Assembly (NCBI RefSeq): GCF_910596095.1
Contig: NC_056535.1
Location: 27,374,505-27,438,504, forward strand
DNA length: 64,000 nucleotides
Reading direction: 5' to 3'
Origin: Thunnus maccoyii
Taxonomy: Eukaryota > Chordata > Actinopteri > Scombriformes > Scombridae
Below, piece after piece: positions 1 through 10,650 of this stretch. Every line of letters begins with the position of its first letter. Position 1 is the stretch's first letter. The notes below the pieces were generated by a model. It had not been told where the DNA came from, made no database searches, and saw nothing but the letters and a program-made list of their open reading frames with translations. Position numbers and translations under genes: made by a program.

Positions 1-948
1 GCACACAGATGCTTATGTTTCCCTCTCCTTGTGTTATGGCTGTGAAACCTTTGTGGCAGGACTTCTCTGTCTGTCAAAACAAACAAAAGTTGAAAGGCCA
101 CGCTGATCACGACAGCGGTTTTGCCATGTCAGTTGTTCCGACACATTATTTGAATTAACTTTTTGGACTGAGCAGTCAGTTTCTATCTCAACTATGAAGC
201 TCGGAAGAAAATAATATTAGTGTCTCCAAAACAAAGGGGATTTAGTAAGTATACTAGACATATACTGTATATATAGCAGCAGCAGACTGCTGGTTTGCTC
301 TGCATTGGACAGGTTCAGTAACGGTGGAGCTCCAGTTACACCGTGATTTAATGTTTTAGAACAAGATTTTGAATTAAAAAAAGGGTTAGGGTTAGGGTGG
401 CCATTAAAAATATGTAAACTAGGTGTGCTGTCTTAGCCGTCTTTATTCATTTTCACTCCTTTAAGGATTCAACACCCTGTGTTATTATTGTGAGTCGAGT
501 GTGTTGTATTATATTTTTAAAACAAGATTTTACCAGCTGATTAACTGCAGGATCAGACAGCTGAAGAATTAAAGAGCTAAAGGATGAAATGCGAAAAGGA
601 TTTCTGTTGCTTTTGTGACTGCCAGCAGCTCTTCTTCATGTGGACAGTCACAGACAGAGATTTCCCCCCAGCAGGTCCGTGCTGCTGTTAGCTCCTGAAG
701 CTAAAACTGTCTTCATGTGAAAATAAACCAGGTTAAACACAGACAGGTTTATTTAAAAATGATTTCTGGCTTGTTTAAATGTTGTCAAACTGTTTGTCTT
801 CCTCTCATTATTATTATTATCATTTTCCTCTGGCCAGGGGATGTCGCTGAGCAACTCCCGCTTCCTGTCTCACACATCCATGACGCTCAGACCTGGGAGT
901 GAAGTTACAATTAGCATAAATAGTAGTTACCTGGATGTAACTCCAATT
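1..948. other. Intergenic, no gene recognised
   Basis: No convincing exon, RNA gene or complete mobile element was seen. Open frames are short and without family resemblance. A short run of two to three TTAGGG units lies at 383-397; it is too short to call an interstitial telomere tract. Confidence 0.5.
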
Positions 949-1655
949 CTATGAGTCTTCCCATTTAACCTTTGCATTAAGAATTTTACATTCTCTAAGG
1001 ATGGACCAAAATTCATTTTTTGTAAAACTGCGAAAAGAATGGATCATTCTAAATAACCAAGGTACTGAAGATTTGGCACAATGGATTATGTTGAGGAACC
1101 TTTGGATATTATCAGAGGAAAAGTGATTTTGAATGAAGCCTGTCTGACCTCTATTTATAAGGCTAGGTATCATAGTCTAGTGGCTATAACCTTGGTAATC
1201 ACTTTATATTCTAATGAGAGGAGGGCACTGGGCCAATAGGATCCACAGAGTTTTGGGTCTTTGCCTGGTTTTAGCAGAACTGTAAACAGAGCCTGTTCTA
1301 AAGTTTTGGGTAACTGGTAGATCTCAATTGCATGCTTAAACATATTCCTTAGTGGCGTAATCAGACTAAATGCAAAAGCTTTGTAGAAGTCCATAGGGAA
1401 CCCATCTGGTCCTGCTAATTTTCCTCCCGAAAGCTTTCCTATTGCATCTAGAACTTCCTATTTAGTAATGTCAGCCTCTAGATTTTCCCGTGTCTCTGCA
1501 GCCACCCCTGGAACTTCCCTCTAAGAAGTTATTCATTTTACACCCTGAGAAGGGTATAAGATCTGCCAGGCTAATAATGAACCACTTTTATCCCTGTGTT
1601 TGTAGTACTGTTGTTTAGTTCTAGCCATGGCATTTTCAATCACCTCAAATTTACA
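949..1655 (-). mobile_element. L1-type LINE ORF2 remnant (reverse transcriptase)
   Basis: Read on the minus strand, this stretch keeps the start of a LINE-1-like reverse transcriptase. It has a GPDGFP-type motif followed by a 'DFYKAF' segment near 1380-1420. An 'LLKPGKDP...YWPSALLSLEYKVITKVIATRL'-like block follows near 1170-1260, and an 'INRGQTGFI...HFSSDNI' block near 1080-1160, which is the usual order in L1 ORF2. The frame is broken by stops and shifts, and the endonuclease part is missing. It ends at a run of about 21 A at 1655-1676. It is a dead 5'-truncated or internally deleted copy, probably part of the same element as the ORF1 remnant at 2455-3310. Confidence 0.75.
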
Positions 1656-1676
1656 AAAAAAAAAAAAAAAAAAAAA

Positions 1677-2454
1677 TTACACTCACTTTAAGTGAAAACA
1701 CACTTTAAGTGTTTTACAATGTAGAACAGTTCCCTAAAATAACACCAGGGGAAACTATTTGGCTAATTGCCTGGTGTGAGAAACCTTGAACATCAAACAC
1801 ACAAAATAATCTTACAGTCAAAAGGATGAATAAAACATGGTTGAAAATCATGTCGATCTACAGAGATGATCAGAGAAAGGAAAATAAATATAGCTAAAAG
1901 TAAACAGGTGCCTAAGCAGGGTAGAAAAGAGAGTGATCAGTTTTGTTTTACCATGGGAAGATTAGTTAGCAGCATATTTAAAGAGGCTAGAGGGTGTATG
2001 TGTATGTTGTGGCTCTTTCTGAACATTTTCTAAGAATTTCTCTTAACACATATTTGTAAATGTTAAGCACCCCACCAGTAAACTACTTACATTTGGGACA
2101 CATGATGTAAATAATGAACAACTCCGAACAGTGTCCAAAGAAAGAATAGCGATCGTCCAGGCATCTCGTCCATACCAATATGAGAGAAACCAATGCTCAG
2201 TATCCCAAGAAAGCAACAATCCCATGTTTAAGAATCAAGTTAAGTCTGGGCAAACACCAAAGTCCTCAGGCAATGCAGGTCCATGTTAACCAGGCGCAAC
2301 GAAACGGTAAATATCGGCTCCGGTATGCAGGGGGGAAAAAATGGGAGGAGGGAGAAGAGCTTCCTGGCCATCAAAAGTCTTTATTTCCTCTCTCCTGAGA
2401 GAAAAGTTACAATAGCGAAACATGAAACAAAACATGGATAATTAGCCAAGGGTG
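1677..2454. other. Unassigned sequence between two L1 pieces
   Basis: This lies between the ORF2 and ORF1 remnants, where the L1 endonuclease domain would be expected, but I could not recognise any of that domain. It begins next to a poly-A run at 1655-1676. It may be a later insertion with deletion, or strongly decayed L1. No gene was seen. Confidence 0.4.
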
Positions 2455-3310
2455 TTAGTCGTGTTGCAGCATGTCAGGATGATATTTCCTAAGGTAGTTT
2501 TCAGCAGCTTGTGGTGTTGTCCAGTCGCACCGGCTGCCCTCTAGATCCATAATAAAGGTGGTTGGATGAAGCAACCTGGAAATGATGTTTTTTCTTTGAG
2601 TTTCCTTTTCAGTGGAGCAAAGGCTTTCCTTTTTGATTGTACAGGGCTGTAGATATATCTTTGAAGATTGTGATAGTCGAATTGCCACAATGTAATGAAT
2701 GAGTTTTTGTTCCAGGCTGCATCAGTGATTTTGACAGTCAGAAAGGCGGAGGAGTCAGATCACGATGGCACGGGGTCTGGCACCGTCTGCTGGGTGCTGT
2801 TGCAATGACCTGTGGGCATGTCGTACTTCAAAAGTTTCCCCCTCTAAACCGAGTATTTTGGGTAGCCATTCCTGTATGAATGCCACTGTGTTCTTCCGCT
2901 TCACTCCTTCTGGAAAGCCAACCAGCCTCAGATTTTGTCTACGGATTCTATTCTCTTGGTCATCCAGTTGTTCCCTTAGAGCTCTCTCAGTTCTCCATCT
3001 GTTGCTTTTCTGTAGTTGAGCTCAAGCTGCACGGCGGCTAAGGAGTCATCAAACTCACGCTGTTTCTCCTCAATGCATTTGACTCGATACCTGATGGCTT
3101 CATTGTCACTGATCATTTTCTCCATAATTTCAGAAAGTTTAGTTAAATGTCCCTCAACCATGGACTCAATCTTCTGTATTCCTTCCTCTGTCTCAGATAT
3201 GAACCATTTTGGAGGTCTGTCAGTTGGTCCGCTGCCATTGTAGCTAGCATTCAGTGGGAGTACTAGCCTACCTTTGTTGTTGTACCTTCGTTCTTTTTCA
3301 GTGGCATAAT
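2455..3310 (-). mobile_element. L1-type LINE ORF1 remnant
   Basis: The minus-strand translation shows pieces of an L1-like ORF1 protein in several frames. There is a coiled-coil-like part (2976-3161, with 'KLSEIMEKMISDNEAIRYRV' and 'CIEEKQREFDDSL'). Next comes a block rich in basic residues, and then a C-terminal block (2455-2688) with 'SRLLHPTTFIMDLEGSRCDW'. The order agrees with ORF1 lying 5' of the ORF2 remnant on the same strand. Stops and frameshifts show that it is dead. Confidence 0.6.
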
Positions 3311-4555
3311 GCCGCTTTCAGTATCTTCACTTATGAAAGTAAGGGTGGTATCGATTTGTTTCAGTTAAGAATTGTCAGAAGGCTAATTTTAGTGAGCTAT
3401 TGAGCGGAGGTTGGTACCGCACAGTAAGTTCTATATGCTTCTATAACCAGAAGTCACAGAAATTGATTTGTTACCTAATTTACTCATTGCAGACTGTCAA
3501 GTATAGATCACACTTGGAGGTATGTAGCCTGGCTGGATCAGACTTTGGATACTTTGGACAGCATTCAAGCCAGGACACGTCCACCTTACAGCCTAACACA
3601 GCCAGACAGACTACATACTTCATGAGCTCAGTTTTTTGGTACAAAGATTTTAATCTAGAAAAGGGTAATCAGTCAGATTTATGCTGCCCATTGTTAACTA
3701 TGTGTTGAACGTTGAGATTCAAACTCCCAAACCTTGATAAAGACTTTTAAATTGGAGATATGAAGTGAAGGATGATTTAGCAATTACAGGCCTACGTATT
3801 TCACACCTCAAATTTAATCAGACTGAATTTGAGATTTCAAGAACAGCCAGCACTTTTTTTCCAGTTTGTAATCCCAGAGTGGTGCATTTGCCCAGTCAGG
3901 TTTAGGTTAATTTGGATTTGGATGAGTAAGACTATAAAGGAATGAGGCAGAGAGACAGCCAGCCAAGTCAACTGCAAATTTAATTGGCCAAACACAAAGG
4001 TAAGTTCAGCCTAGTATTCACCAAAGCAGGTGAGAGAAATGGGAGGGAGGAGGAAACTGACTGTTTGCTTAACCCCTCCCACCAAAAGCTATTGTCCAAT
4101 CATATAGCAACCGTAATTATCCTGGATGCTATCTACACTTAGGGTACCATTATCAGCTCTGTCTTGCTCTTGAATGGATTTAGGCCATTTTACACTTCAG
4201 AAAACCCAGCCAACACTGCTCAAGATTGGTTTCTTCATCCTAAAATCCATTTCTTTTTCAACATTAAAAGTGAAGACATACTGTTTGAAAATACAAGTAT
4301 GCAAGCTAAGCAGCCAAACAGGGTTATGCTAGATCTATCAATTTGATCTTACATTTTTCCATTTTATGCTTATACTACTAGAGCTAACTAGCTCTACACT
4401 GCGATTTTACAACAATGCTGTTTCTTTTTATGTCCTCTACATGGATCATCAACTGGTGAGAATGCTGGAATATGCAGCTTTAGCCTCTGTCTTTTAGCAG
4501 AATATCATGTATGTAGCCACCAAGCACATGTTTAAGACCCCTTCTATGAGATTAT
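3311..4555. other. Intergenic, nothing recognised
   Basis: I found no exon with conserved sequence, no RNA gene and no terminal repeats. Open frames here, including 3400-3708, have no family signature and unremarkable composition. Confidence 0.4.
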
Positions 4556-4669
4556 TGGGTAGCACTTTATAATGCAGCCGGCGTTCTACAGTGTAACTTC
4601 TCATCACTTACCATGTAATTTCCTGGTACTTACAGTGTATCTCACTGTAAGTTCCAGGAAATTACATGG
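4556..4669. repeat. MITE end with near-perfect hairpin
   Basis: This block starts with 'TAGCACTTTATAATGCAGCC', which recurs in direct orientation at 5174 as 'TAACACTTTATAATACAGCC'. Inside it, 4611-4637 and 4643-4669 are reverse complements over 27 bases with one mismatch, separated by 5 bases, so a stable hairpin is expected. The right hairpin edge falls almost exactly on the outer edge of the 505-bp inverted arm that starts at 4668. It is probably the terminal part of a TIR-type MITE. Confidence 0.65.
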
Positions 4670-5172
4670 TTTTAGTCATAAACTGATGTCACACATTTGT
4701 ATCATCCCCAGCATTACAAACTGAAGTCAGTCCTGGTGAATTCCAACATGGAGTCAAACTGTGGTCAACCTCTTACACTTCTCCAAATCTCTCTACTTTA
4801 AGCCCATACTATTAAATTTCAACAGAGGGCATGTGTCAGTTGGCCATTCTCTAACCCCTTCCTCCTTTGTCACTATTTCTACACTTCCTCATCCCATATG
4901 ACAAGGTACTGATACAGTTTGCAATCAAAATGCTGACACATTTACCATTCAAAACTTAAAGGTATTTTTAAAGAAGTCTTTTACTCCAGATAGAGTGGAT
5001 AAAAGCAGACTTCTCATTTCTAGACGGCGACTGTCGATTTTGCTCACTGGTAGATTTTATCAGCTGTATCTAGCTAGTCAATTAAGCTAACTTAAGCTAC
5101 ATGAGTTGATTGATAACATTGTCCCCTGCTTACGATTTATTGTTTCTATCTGACTCGTTTTAAAACAATAAA
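4668..5172. repeat. Outer left arm of a 6-kb inverted repeat
   Basis: This 505-bp stretch is the reverse complement, with scattered differences, of 10147-10650. The two edges match clearly: 'GGTTTTAGTCATAAACTGAT' on the left against 'ATCAGTTTATGACTAAAACC' on the right, and 'CTCGTTTTAAAACAATA' against 'TATTGTTTTAAAACGAG'. No coding content was seen. Together with the inner arms (6131-6809 and 9241-9826) it makes a fold-back structure. Confidence 0.85.
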
Positions 5173-5173
5173 C

Positions 5174-5900
5174 GGTAACACTTTATAATACAGCCCGCGT
5201 TTTACAGTGTAATTTCCCGGAACTTACGGTGTAACTTCCTTGTATGAATCCGTACATATAAAATACTTACAAGTTCTCACTGATACTTAAATGTAGGTAC
5301 AGGGGAAGAAAACAAAACAATGAGAAACAAGGGAGTAACAATTGGGGTTTTAAAGTGTAACTTCTTCGTATGAATCAGTACGTTACATATGTATATGTGC
5401 ACTAAAATCAAATGTTTTTGCTCATGGCAGTTATGACTGATTTTTTTTTACGCATGTGTGTTTGACAGGCAAGCTTCATCCACATTCCAGAGATTTATTA
5501 TGCTTATGTCTTCTGCTTCATTGTATGAATTTGAATAGAACAAGTCGAGAAATGGGTCTATACTTTTGAAAATTAGCTCCTAGCAGGCATGTTGGTCCAG
5601 CACTGCAGCAGCTCATAACAAGCAAACTTACCTCTCTCAAGTGCACAGCTATGGAAGGCTTGTATTGTCATCTGAGGATGAAAAAATAACAATACAGTAA
5701 TGTAATAATATACATAGTACATCTTTAATTACACAATAATGAGGTATGCAGGAAGTTATGAAAAATGATTTTATTCTTTAATTACACAGAAACCACAACG
5801 TATGTGCTGTTCTCCCAGTCTTACTCTGTAAGTACAGACTACTTACCCTGTAAGTACGTAGTTACAGCAGGGTGCCTGCTTGATTATGTTCTCTCATCCT
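5174..5900. repeat. MITE-like insertion with repeated TTACAGTGTAA motifs
   Basis: It begins with 'TAACACTTTATAATACAGCC', the same terminal sequence as at 4556, and holds repeated 'ACAGTGTAA', 'GTAACTTC' and 'TGTAAGTAC' motifs up to about 5880. It interrupts the left half of the large inverted repeat, because the right half has no counterpart. The right boundary is approximate. Confidence 0.5.
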
Positions 5901-6130
5901 TACTTAGCTGTTTAGTTCCGTTACCTTTCATGTCACAATCTAACAACATGCAACATGTCATTAACAACACACTGGACCAACATTTTGAACAGACAATGAG
6001 AAAACATTATTGAACATGATTAAATATAATATGTTTCATTTATAACTTCTTAACTATATAAACTACTATGATACAATATAAATATTCTATATAAATTGTA
6101 CTATATAAAACTTAGCAATAACTATATATA

Positions 6131-6809
6131 AAACTTAAACAACAAAATAACTCTTAACTAATCTATCTATCTTAACTAATCTATCAAAATGTAGTTATAA
6201 AATGATTAATTTTAGTAAAAAAAACCCAAAAAAACAAGAACAAAACAGGAAACTATGTTTAAATTGTAAATGTAACAGACCAACAACATCAACAAAAAAA
6301 AACAATTTTCAGGTACTTTGTTCTTATGTTCTACATCGCCACTTTAGTGGGAGGAGTTCATCATTTCTTTGTAGTCTTTTTTATTTTGTTCTTCAGCTCA
6401 GGGCAGGAGTCCACAAATCCTTTAAACTGCAATGCGAAATCTTTTAGGGTTGTCCCTTCAGTTTAGGTGGAGACACCAAAGTTTTCCCCTTCTGAAGCTA
6501 TATCCACCTGTAATTACAATTATGGAAGTGTATTACAGTATAGTGAAGTCTAAAACACACATGCACACAATTGTTACATATCAGCATTCATTACATTACC
6601 CCCACACCCCCATCCACACACCCACAATCAAAAATGATAGTTACAAGTTATTCTGATATTACATAATTTGTAGTAGTGAATAACAAGCTTGCCATCATAC
6701 TTGTTTAAAAAACAAGCAAAAAACAAGCATGATGGCACCACAAATACAGGTAGAACATTTTCACATGTAGAGCACTGTACCTTGGCAATGATGCTTGTCA
6801 GAGCCATGG
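6131..6809. repeat. Inner left arm of the 6-kb inverted repeat
   Basis: This is the reverse complement of 9241-9826. Shared blocks include 'AAACTTAAACAACAAAA', 'CATCGCCACTTTAGTGGGAG', 'GTCTCCACCTAAACTGAAG' (in reverse) and 'GTAGAGCACTGTACCTTGGC'. The left arm carries about 75 bases (near 6371-6445) absent from the right arm. The parallel reading frames in the two arms are shadows of the inverted repeat, not genes. Confidence 0.85.
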
Positions 6810-7556
6810 TAGGCGGAATTTGGCAAAGTTGTACAAGTTACCTCTGTGTCCAGAATGTAAACTCATATGGTTCATGCTGTTTTAAATTAAGTGCTAAAGG
6901 AATATGTTTCCTTAGATGGTATAGTTTACTCTACTTTAGGGAGCAACGTCTGTTTTGTATTTAATATATAATAAGTTTGTACTGTGTATTAAACCTAGTG
7001 TACAGTAGGGGAGAACAGGGTAACATGAGCCACTTTTTACATTAGATGATTTTACTGCAAAATGAAAGTGTATTTGTTTCAAATAATAGTAACTATATAT
7101 ACCTCAGGTTGTTGTGTACTCATGGAAATTAAAACAAGTTATCTACTTATTATGGTTTTAGAACAATGACCCATCAAAAAAAGTTAGTCCTATGGCACAA
7201 CTTTCCCCAAGGTAGGGGTAAAATGAGCATGGGGATGGGGTAAATTGAGCACTCAATGGGTGTAACCATTAAATACTGATATAAAAATTACACAAAATCA
7301 AACAAATAGAGATAAATTAATAAAGATAAATTGAGATAATTTTGAACTTTATTAATGCCATCAATTTAACAAAGGCAAAAACTCATACTTTTCAGTAAAA
7401 TTATGTCCTGTTGTTCAACATGTTACCCAAACACTTTCAGTAAAGATTAAACTGTGAGCTTTGTGTGTTAGCCACAGAAATAATATGTGTATAAATGTGC
7501 TTTGTGTATACAGACAGGTGACAAATTAAAGGAAAAACTGGTCCAGGTCTGAATGC

Positions 7557-8450
7557 TTGACCTCTACAGTGAGGGGATCTGGTGGCTCTGTTATGCTGTG
7601 GGGGGCATTTTGCTGGCATGGTTTGGGTCCACTTGTCCCCTTAGAGGGAAGGGTCACTGTGAATCAATACAAAGTTGTTCTGAGTGATCACCTTTATCCT
7701 ATGATGAAACATTTCTACCTTTATGTGAGTTGTTTCTTCCAGGATGACTGTAGTGGAAATTTAAGATGAATTCACAGAGAGCAAGTTGTCTTTCAGAGTT
7801 TTATTGCAACATCCAGAATACACATTTGCAAGTCCAGATCTCCCAGTTTGCTAGGCTGAAGAGATATTGAATGAAGTTCAGTGTTAGTACTTGCATATAT
7901 AGCCACATGCATCACAATCATCCCATAGTCATCACACTAACAGTTATTTTTAATTAATTCACCATATCTCTAGGGAGTTTCTTTCGGTCTCCACTTAGAA
8001 TTAAGAGTTGAAGGATAAATCCTTATCTGCCTCTCCTCCCTGGACATTCCCTCTAAAGTTACAGTGACTGAGTCCCGTACTTCACCTTTGACAGTACCTG
8101 TTAGGAACATTTTCATACAGGAAGCAGATCATAAAGTCTATGTATATGTTTCCATTTCAATGACAATGCCTGCATTCAAAGGGCACGAGGGGTCACTGAA
8201 TGCTTTGATGAGTATGAAAATGAGGTGAATCATATGCTATGGCCTTCACAGTCACCAGATCTCAACCTATGTGAACACCTATGGGAGATTTTGAACTGAT
8301 GTGTTGGAAAGCGTTCTCCATCACCACCATCAAAACACCAAATGAGGGAATATCTTTTGGATAAATGGTGTTCATCCCCTCCAGTAGAGTTCAGAGACTT
8401 GTAGAATCAATGCCAAGGTGTACTGATGCTGTTCTGGTGGCCCAACAAGA
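7557..8450 (+). pseudogene. Tc1-like transposase remnant (C-terminal half)
   Basis: The first part (7557-7748) reads 'GSVMLWGAFCWHGLGPLVPL' and continues to an 'FQDD' motif, the second catalytic Asp of the DDE/DDD domain. After the 411-bp LTR the reading resumes (8165 on) with 'RARGVTE.FDEYENE', '[10 protein letters not shown]' and 'EHLWEIL', the region of the third catalytic acidic residue, and then 'KHQMREYLL'. Stops are present in the second part, and the N-terminal helix-turn-helix region is absent. It encodes no working transposase. The family assignment is secure from these motifs; the exact subfamily is not. Confidence 0.8.
7749..8159 (-). mobile_element. Solo LTR, 411 bp, with 5-bp target duplication
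   Basis: The insert starts with TG, ends with CA and is flanked on both sides by ATGAC (7744-7748 and 8160-8164), which fits LTR integrase products. Read on the minus strand it has a TATA-like 'CTATATATGC' and, further on, 'GCAATAAAACTC' as a polyadenylation signal near the 3' end, in the usual U3-R-U5 order. No internal retroelement genes accompany it, so it is a recombination-derived solo LTR. Whether it came from an endogenous retrovirus or a Gypsy-type element cannot be told from the LTR alone. Confidence 0.75.
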
Positions 8451-9240
8451 CAAGACACTTTATGTTGGCTTTTCCTTTAATTTGCCACCCATCTGTCTGT
8501 ACAGCATGTTTGTGTGTGGTTTAAACTTAACATCAATCAACAATTAGGTATTTATTCATCAACATTGTAATACTTATAACAGTGATAAAACATTAACATG
8601 AACATGGTCTCTAGTCTCTAGAATATCAGAAAATATTTTTGGGGGTACATTGAGCCATTGACTCAACTTGCCCCAACATCATTGGCATGTTTTACCCCAC
8701 TATCTCCATTTTGACAAAACTGTTTCACACAGTGGCTCAGATCCACAGTTATGCTAAGTTTATGACCTTGTTTTGTAGCTTACACTGACTTAAAATAACA
8801 TGTAATAATGTCCAAAACTTATCTTTTTTAATTAAGATACAAGACTGATGAATTTAGTAACATGATGAATTCACTTGGCATGACAAAAATAATTTTTTTT
8901 GCTCTGTTTTGCTGACCACTCTCTCCATGTGCTTGAGTCCAAGATGGATTGAGTAATGTGAACTATACTTTCTTAATTTGTGATCACATGATTACTTTTG
9001 TTTATGGTTACCAAGATAAAGGGGGTGGCTCATTTTACCCACTGGCTCCATTTACCCCGTTCTCCCCTACTGTTCATTACCTAACACCTAACAAGTATGA
9101 GAAAGAAATATAACACTTGACTACACCTGGTATGGTACACAGGTATGGGTATGTCCTGAAAAACATACAGAATCAAATCTAAAAACAAAATCAATATCTG
9201 TGTGTCCCAGGCCTTGATACCATGGACCATGTGGACAAAA

Positions 9241-9826
9241 CAACAATGGCTCTTGACAAGCATCATTGCCAAGGTACAGTGCTCTACATGTGAAAATGTT
9301 CTACCTGTATTTGTGGTGGCATCATGCTTGTTTAAAAAACAAGCATGATGGCAAGCTTGTTATTCACTACTACAAATTACGTAACATCAGAATAACTTGT
9401 AACTATCATTTTTAATTGTGGGTGTGTGGATGGGGGGGTGTGGGTAATGTAATGAGTGCTGATATGTAACAATTGTGTGCATGTGTGTTTTATACTTCAC
9501 AATACTGTAATACACTTCCATAATTGTGATTACAGGTGGATATAGCTTCAGAAGGGGAAAACTTTGGTGTCTCCACCTAAACTGAAGAGACAACCCAAAG
9601 AAATGATGAACTCCTCCCACTAAAGTGGCGATGTAGAACATAAGAACAAAGTACCTGAAAATTGTTTTTTTGTTGTTGTTGGTCTGTTACATTTACAATT
9701 TAAACATAGTTTCCTGTTTTGTTCTTGTTTTTTTTTTTTTTTTAACTAAAACTAATCATTTTATAACTACATTGTGATATATTAGTTAAGATAGATAGAT
9801 AGATTAGTTTTGTTGTTTAAGTTTAA
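9241..9826. repeat. Inner right arm of the 6-kb inverted repeat
   Basis: This is the reverse complement of 6131-6809, lacking about 75 bases of the left arm at a 'TTT' junction. It contains a short internal palindrome 'CATGCTTGTTTAAAAAACAAGCATG' (9325-9349), which is expanded in the left arm. Confidence 0.85.
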
Positions 9827-10146
9827 ATAAAACTTAAATATTAAAGTAAATGGAAACCTGTAAATAATAATGTATAGCTGACCTGAGATAGACTTTATTA
9901 CTAATTATAATTATATTGACATTCAGGGTGATTATCTGTGTGAACTAATTCATCTGTATCAATAGTGTGTTTGTGTAAGCTGTAATATAGTGAGTTTTTG
10001 ATCCTGGTCAAGGTCAGCCGTTCACCATCATCATCACAACACAACGCAGAGACTGTAGGCTGTCACTATTATCAGCGATATAAAGGAAACTTAACGGGGG
10101 CATTATATACTGTGAGGCTAATATAGTCCCCTGTTGCATTACCAAT

Positions 10147-10650
10147 TATTGTTTTAAAACGAGTCAGATAGAAACCATAAATCGTCAGCAAGGGACAATG
10201 TTTTCAATCAACTCATGTAGCTTAAGTTAGCTTGACTGACTAGCTAGATACAGCTGATAAAATCTACCAGTGAGCAAAATTGACAGTTGCCGTCTAGAAA
10301 TGAGAAGTCTGCTTTTATCCACTCTATCTAGAGTAAAGGACTTCTTTAAAAATACCTATAAGTTTTCAATGGTAAATGTGTCAGTATTATGATTATAAAC
10401 TGCATCAGTACCTTGTCCTATGGGACGAGGAAGTGTAGAGACAGTGACTAAGGAGGCAGGGGTTAGTGAATGGCCAACTGACACATGCCCTCTGTTGAAA
10501 TTTAATAGTATGGGCTTAAAGTAGAGAGATTTGGAGAAGTGTAAGAGGTTGACCAGAGGTTGACTCCATGTTGGAATTCACCAGGACTGACTTCAGTTTG
10601 TAATGCTGGGGATGATACAAATGTGTGACATCAGTTTATGACTAAAACCT
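10147..10650. repeat. Outer right arm of the 6-kb inverted repeat
   Basis: This is the reverse complement of 4668-5172. Between this arm and the inner right arm lie about 320 bases (9827-10146) that have no partner on the left. No coding capacity was seen. Confidence 0.85.

Larger units (their letters stand above)
7509..8503 (+). mobile_element. Tc1-like element, truncated and interrupted
   Basis: Terminal inverted sequences 'TACAGACAGGTGACAAATTA' (left) and a close reverse complement ending near 8503 bound about 1 kb. Between them only the C-terminal half of a Tc1/mariner transposase is left, cut in two by the solo LTR at 7749-8159. The N-terminal DNA-binding part is missing, so this is an internally deleted copy. 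Confidence 0.7.
7003..9072. mobile_element. TIR element CAGTAGGGGAGAAC (non-autonomous DNA element)
   Basis: The ends are inverted: 'CAGTAGGGGAGAACAGGGTA' on the left and its reverse complement (with A to G at one place) ending at 9072. Inside both ends there are subterminal copies of 'GGGGTAAAATGAGC' and related words, for example near 7207, 7240 and 8700. TA precedes the left end, but TT follows the right end, so the duplication is not clean. No transposase belonging to this element was seen. The Tc1-like remnant inside has its own terminal repeats and is a separate, nested insertion. Confidence 0.6.

Noticed and set aside
383-397. TTAGGG repeats as interstitial telomere
   Set aside because: Only two to three units, which is within chance for this much sequence.
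6432-9641. Twin open frames (6432-6656 plus, 9387-9641 minus) with near-identical protein
   Set aside because: Identity comes from the inverted arms at the DNA level. Neither frame has a domain, and both are interrupted.
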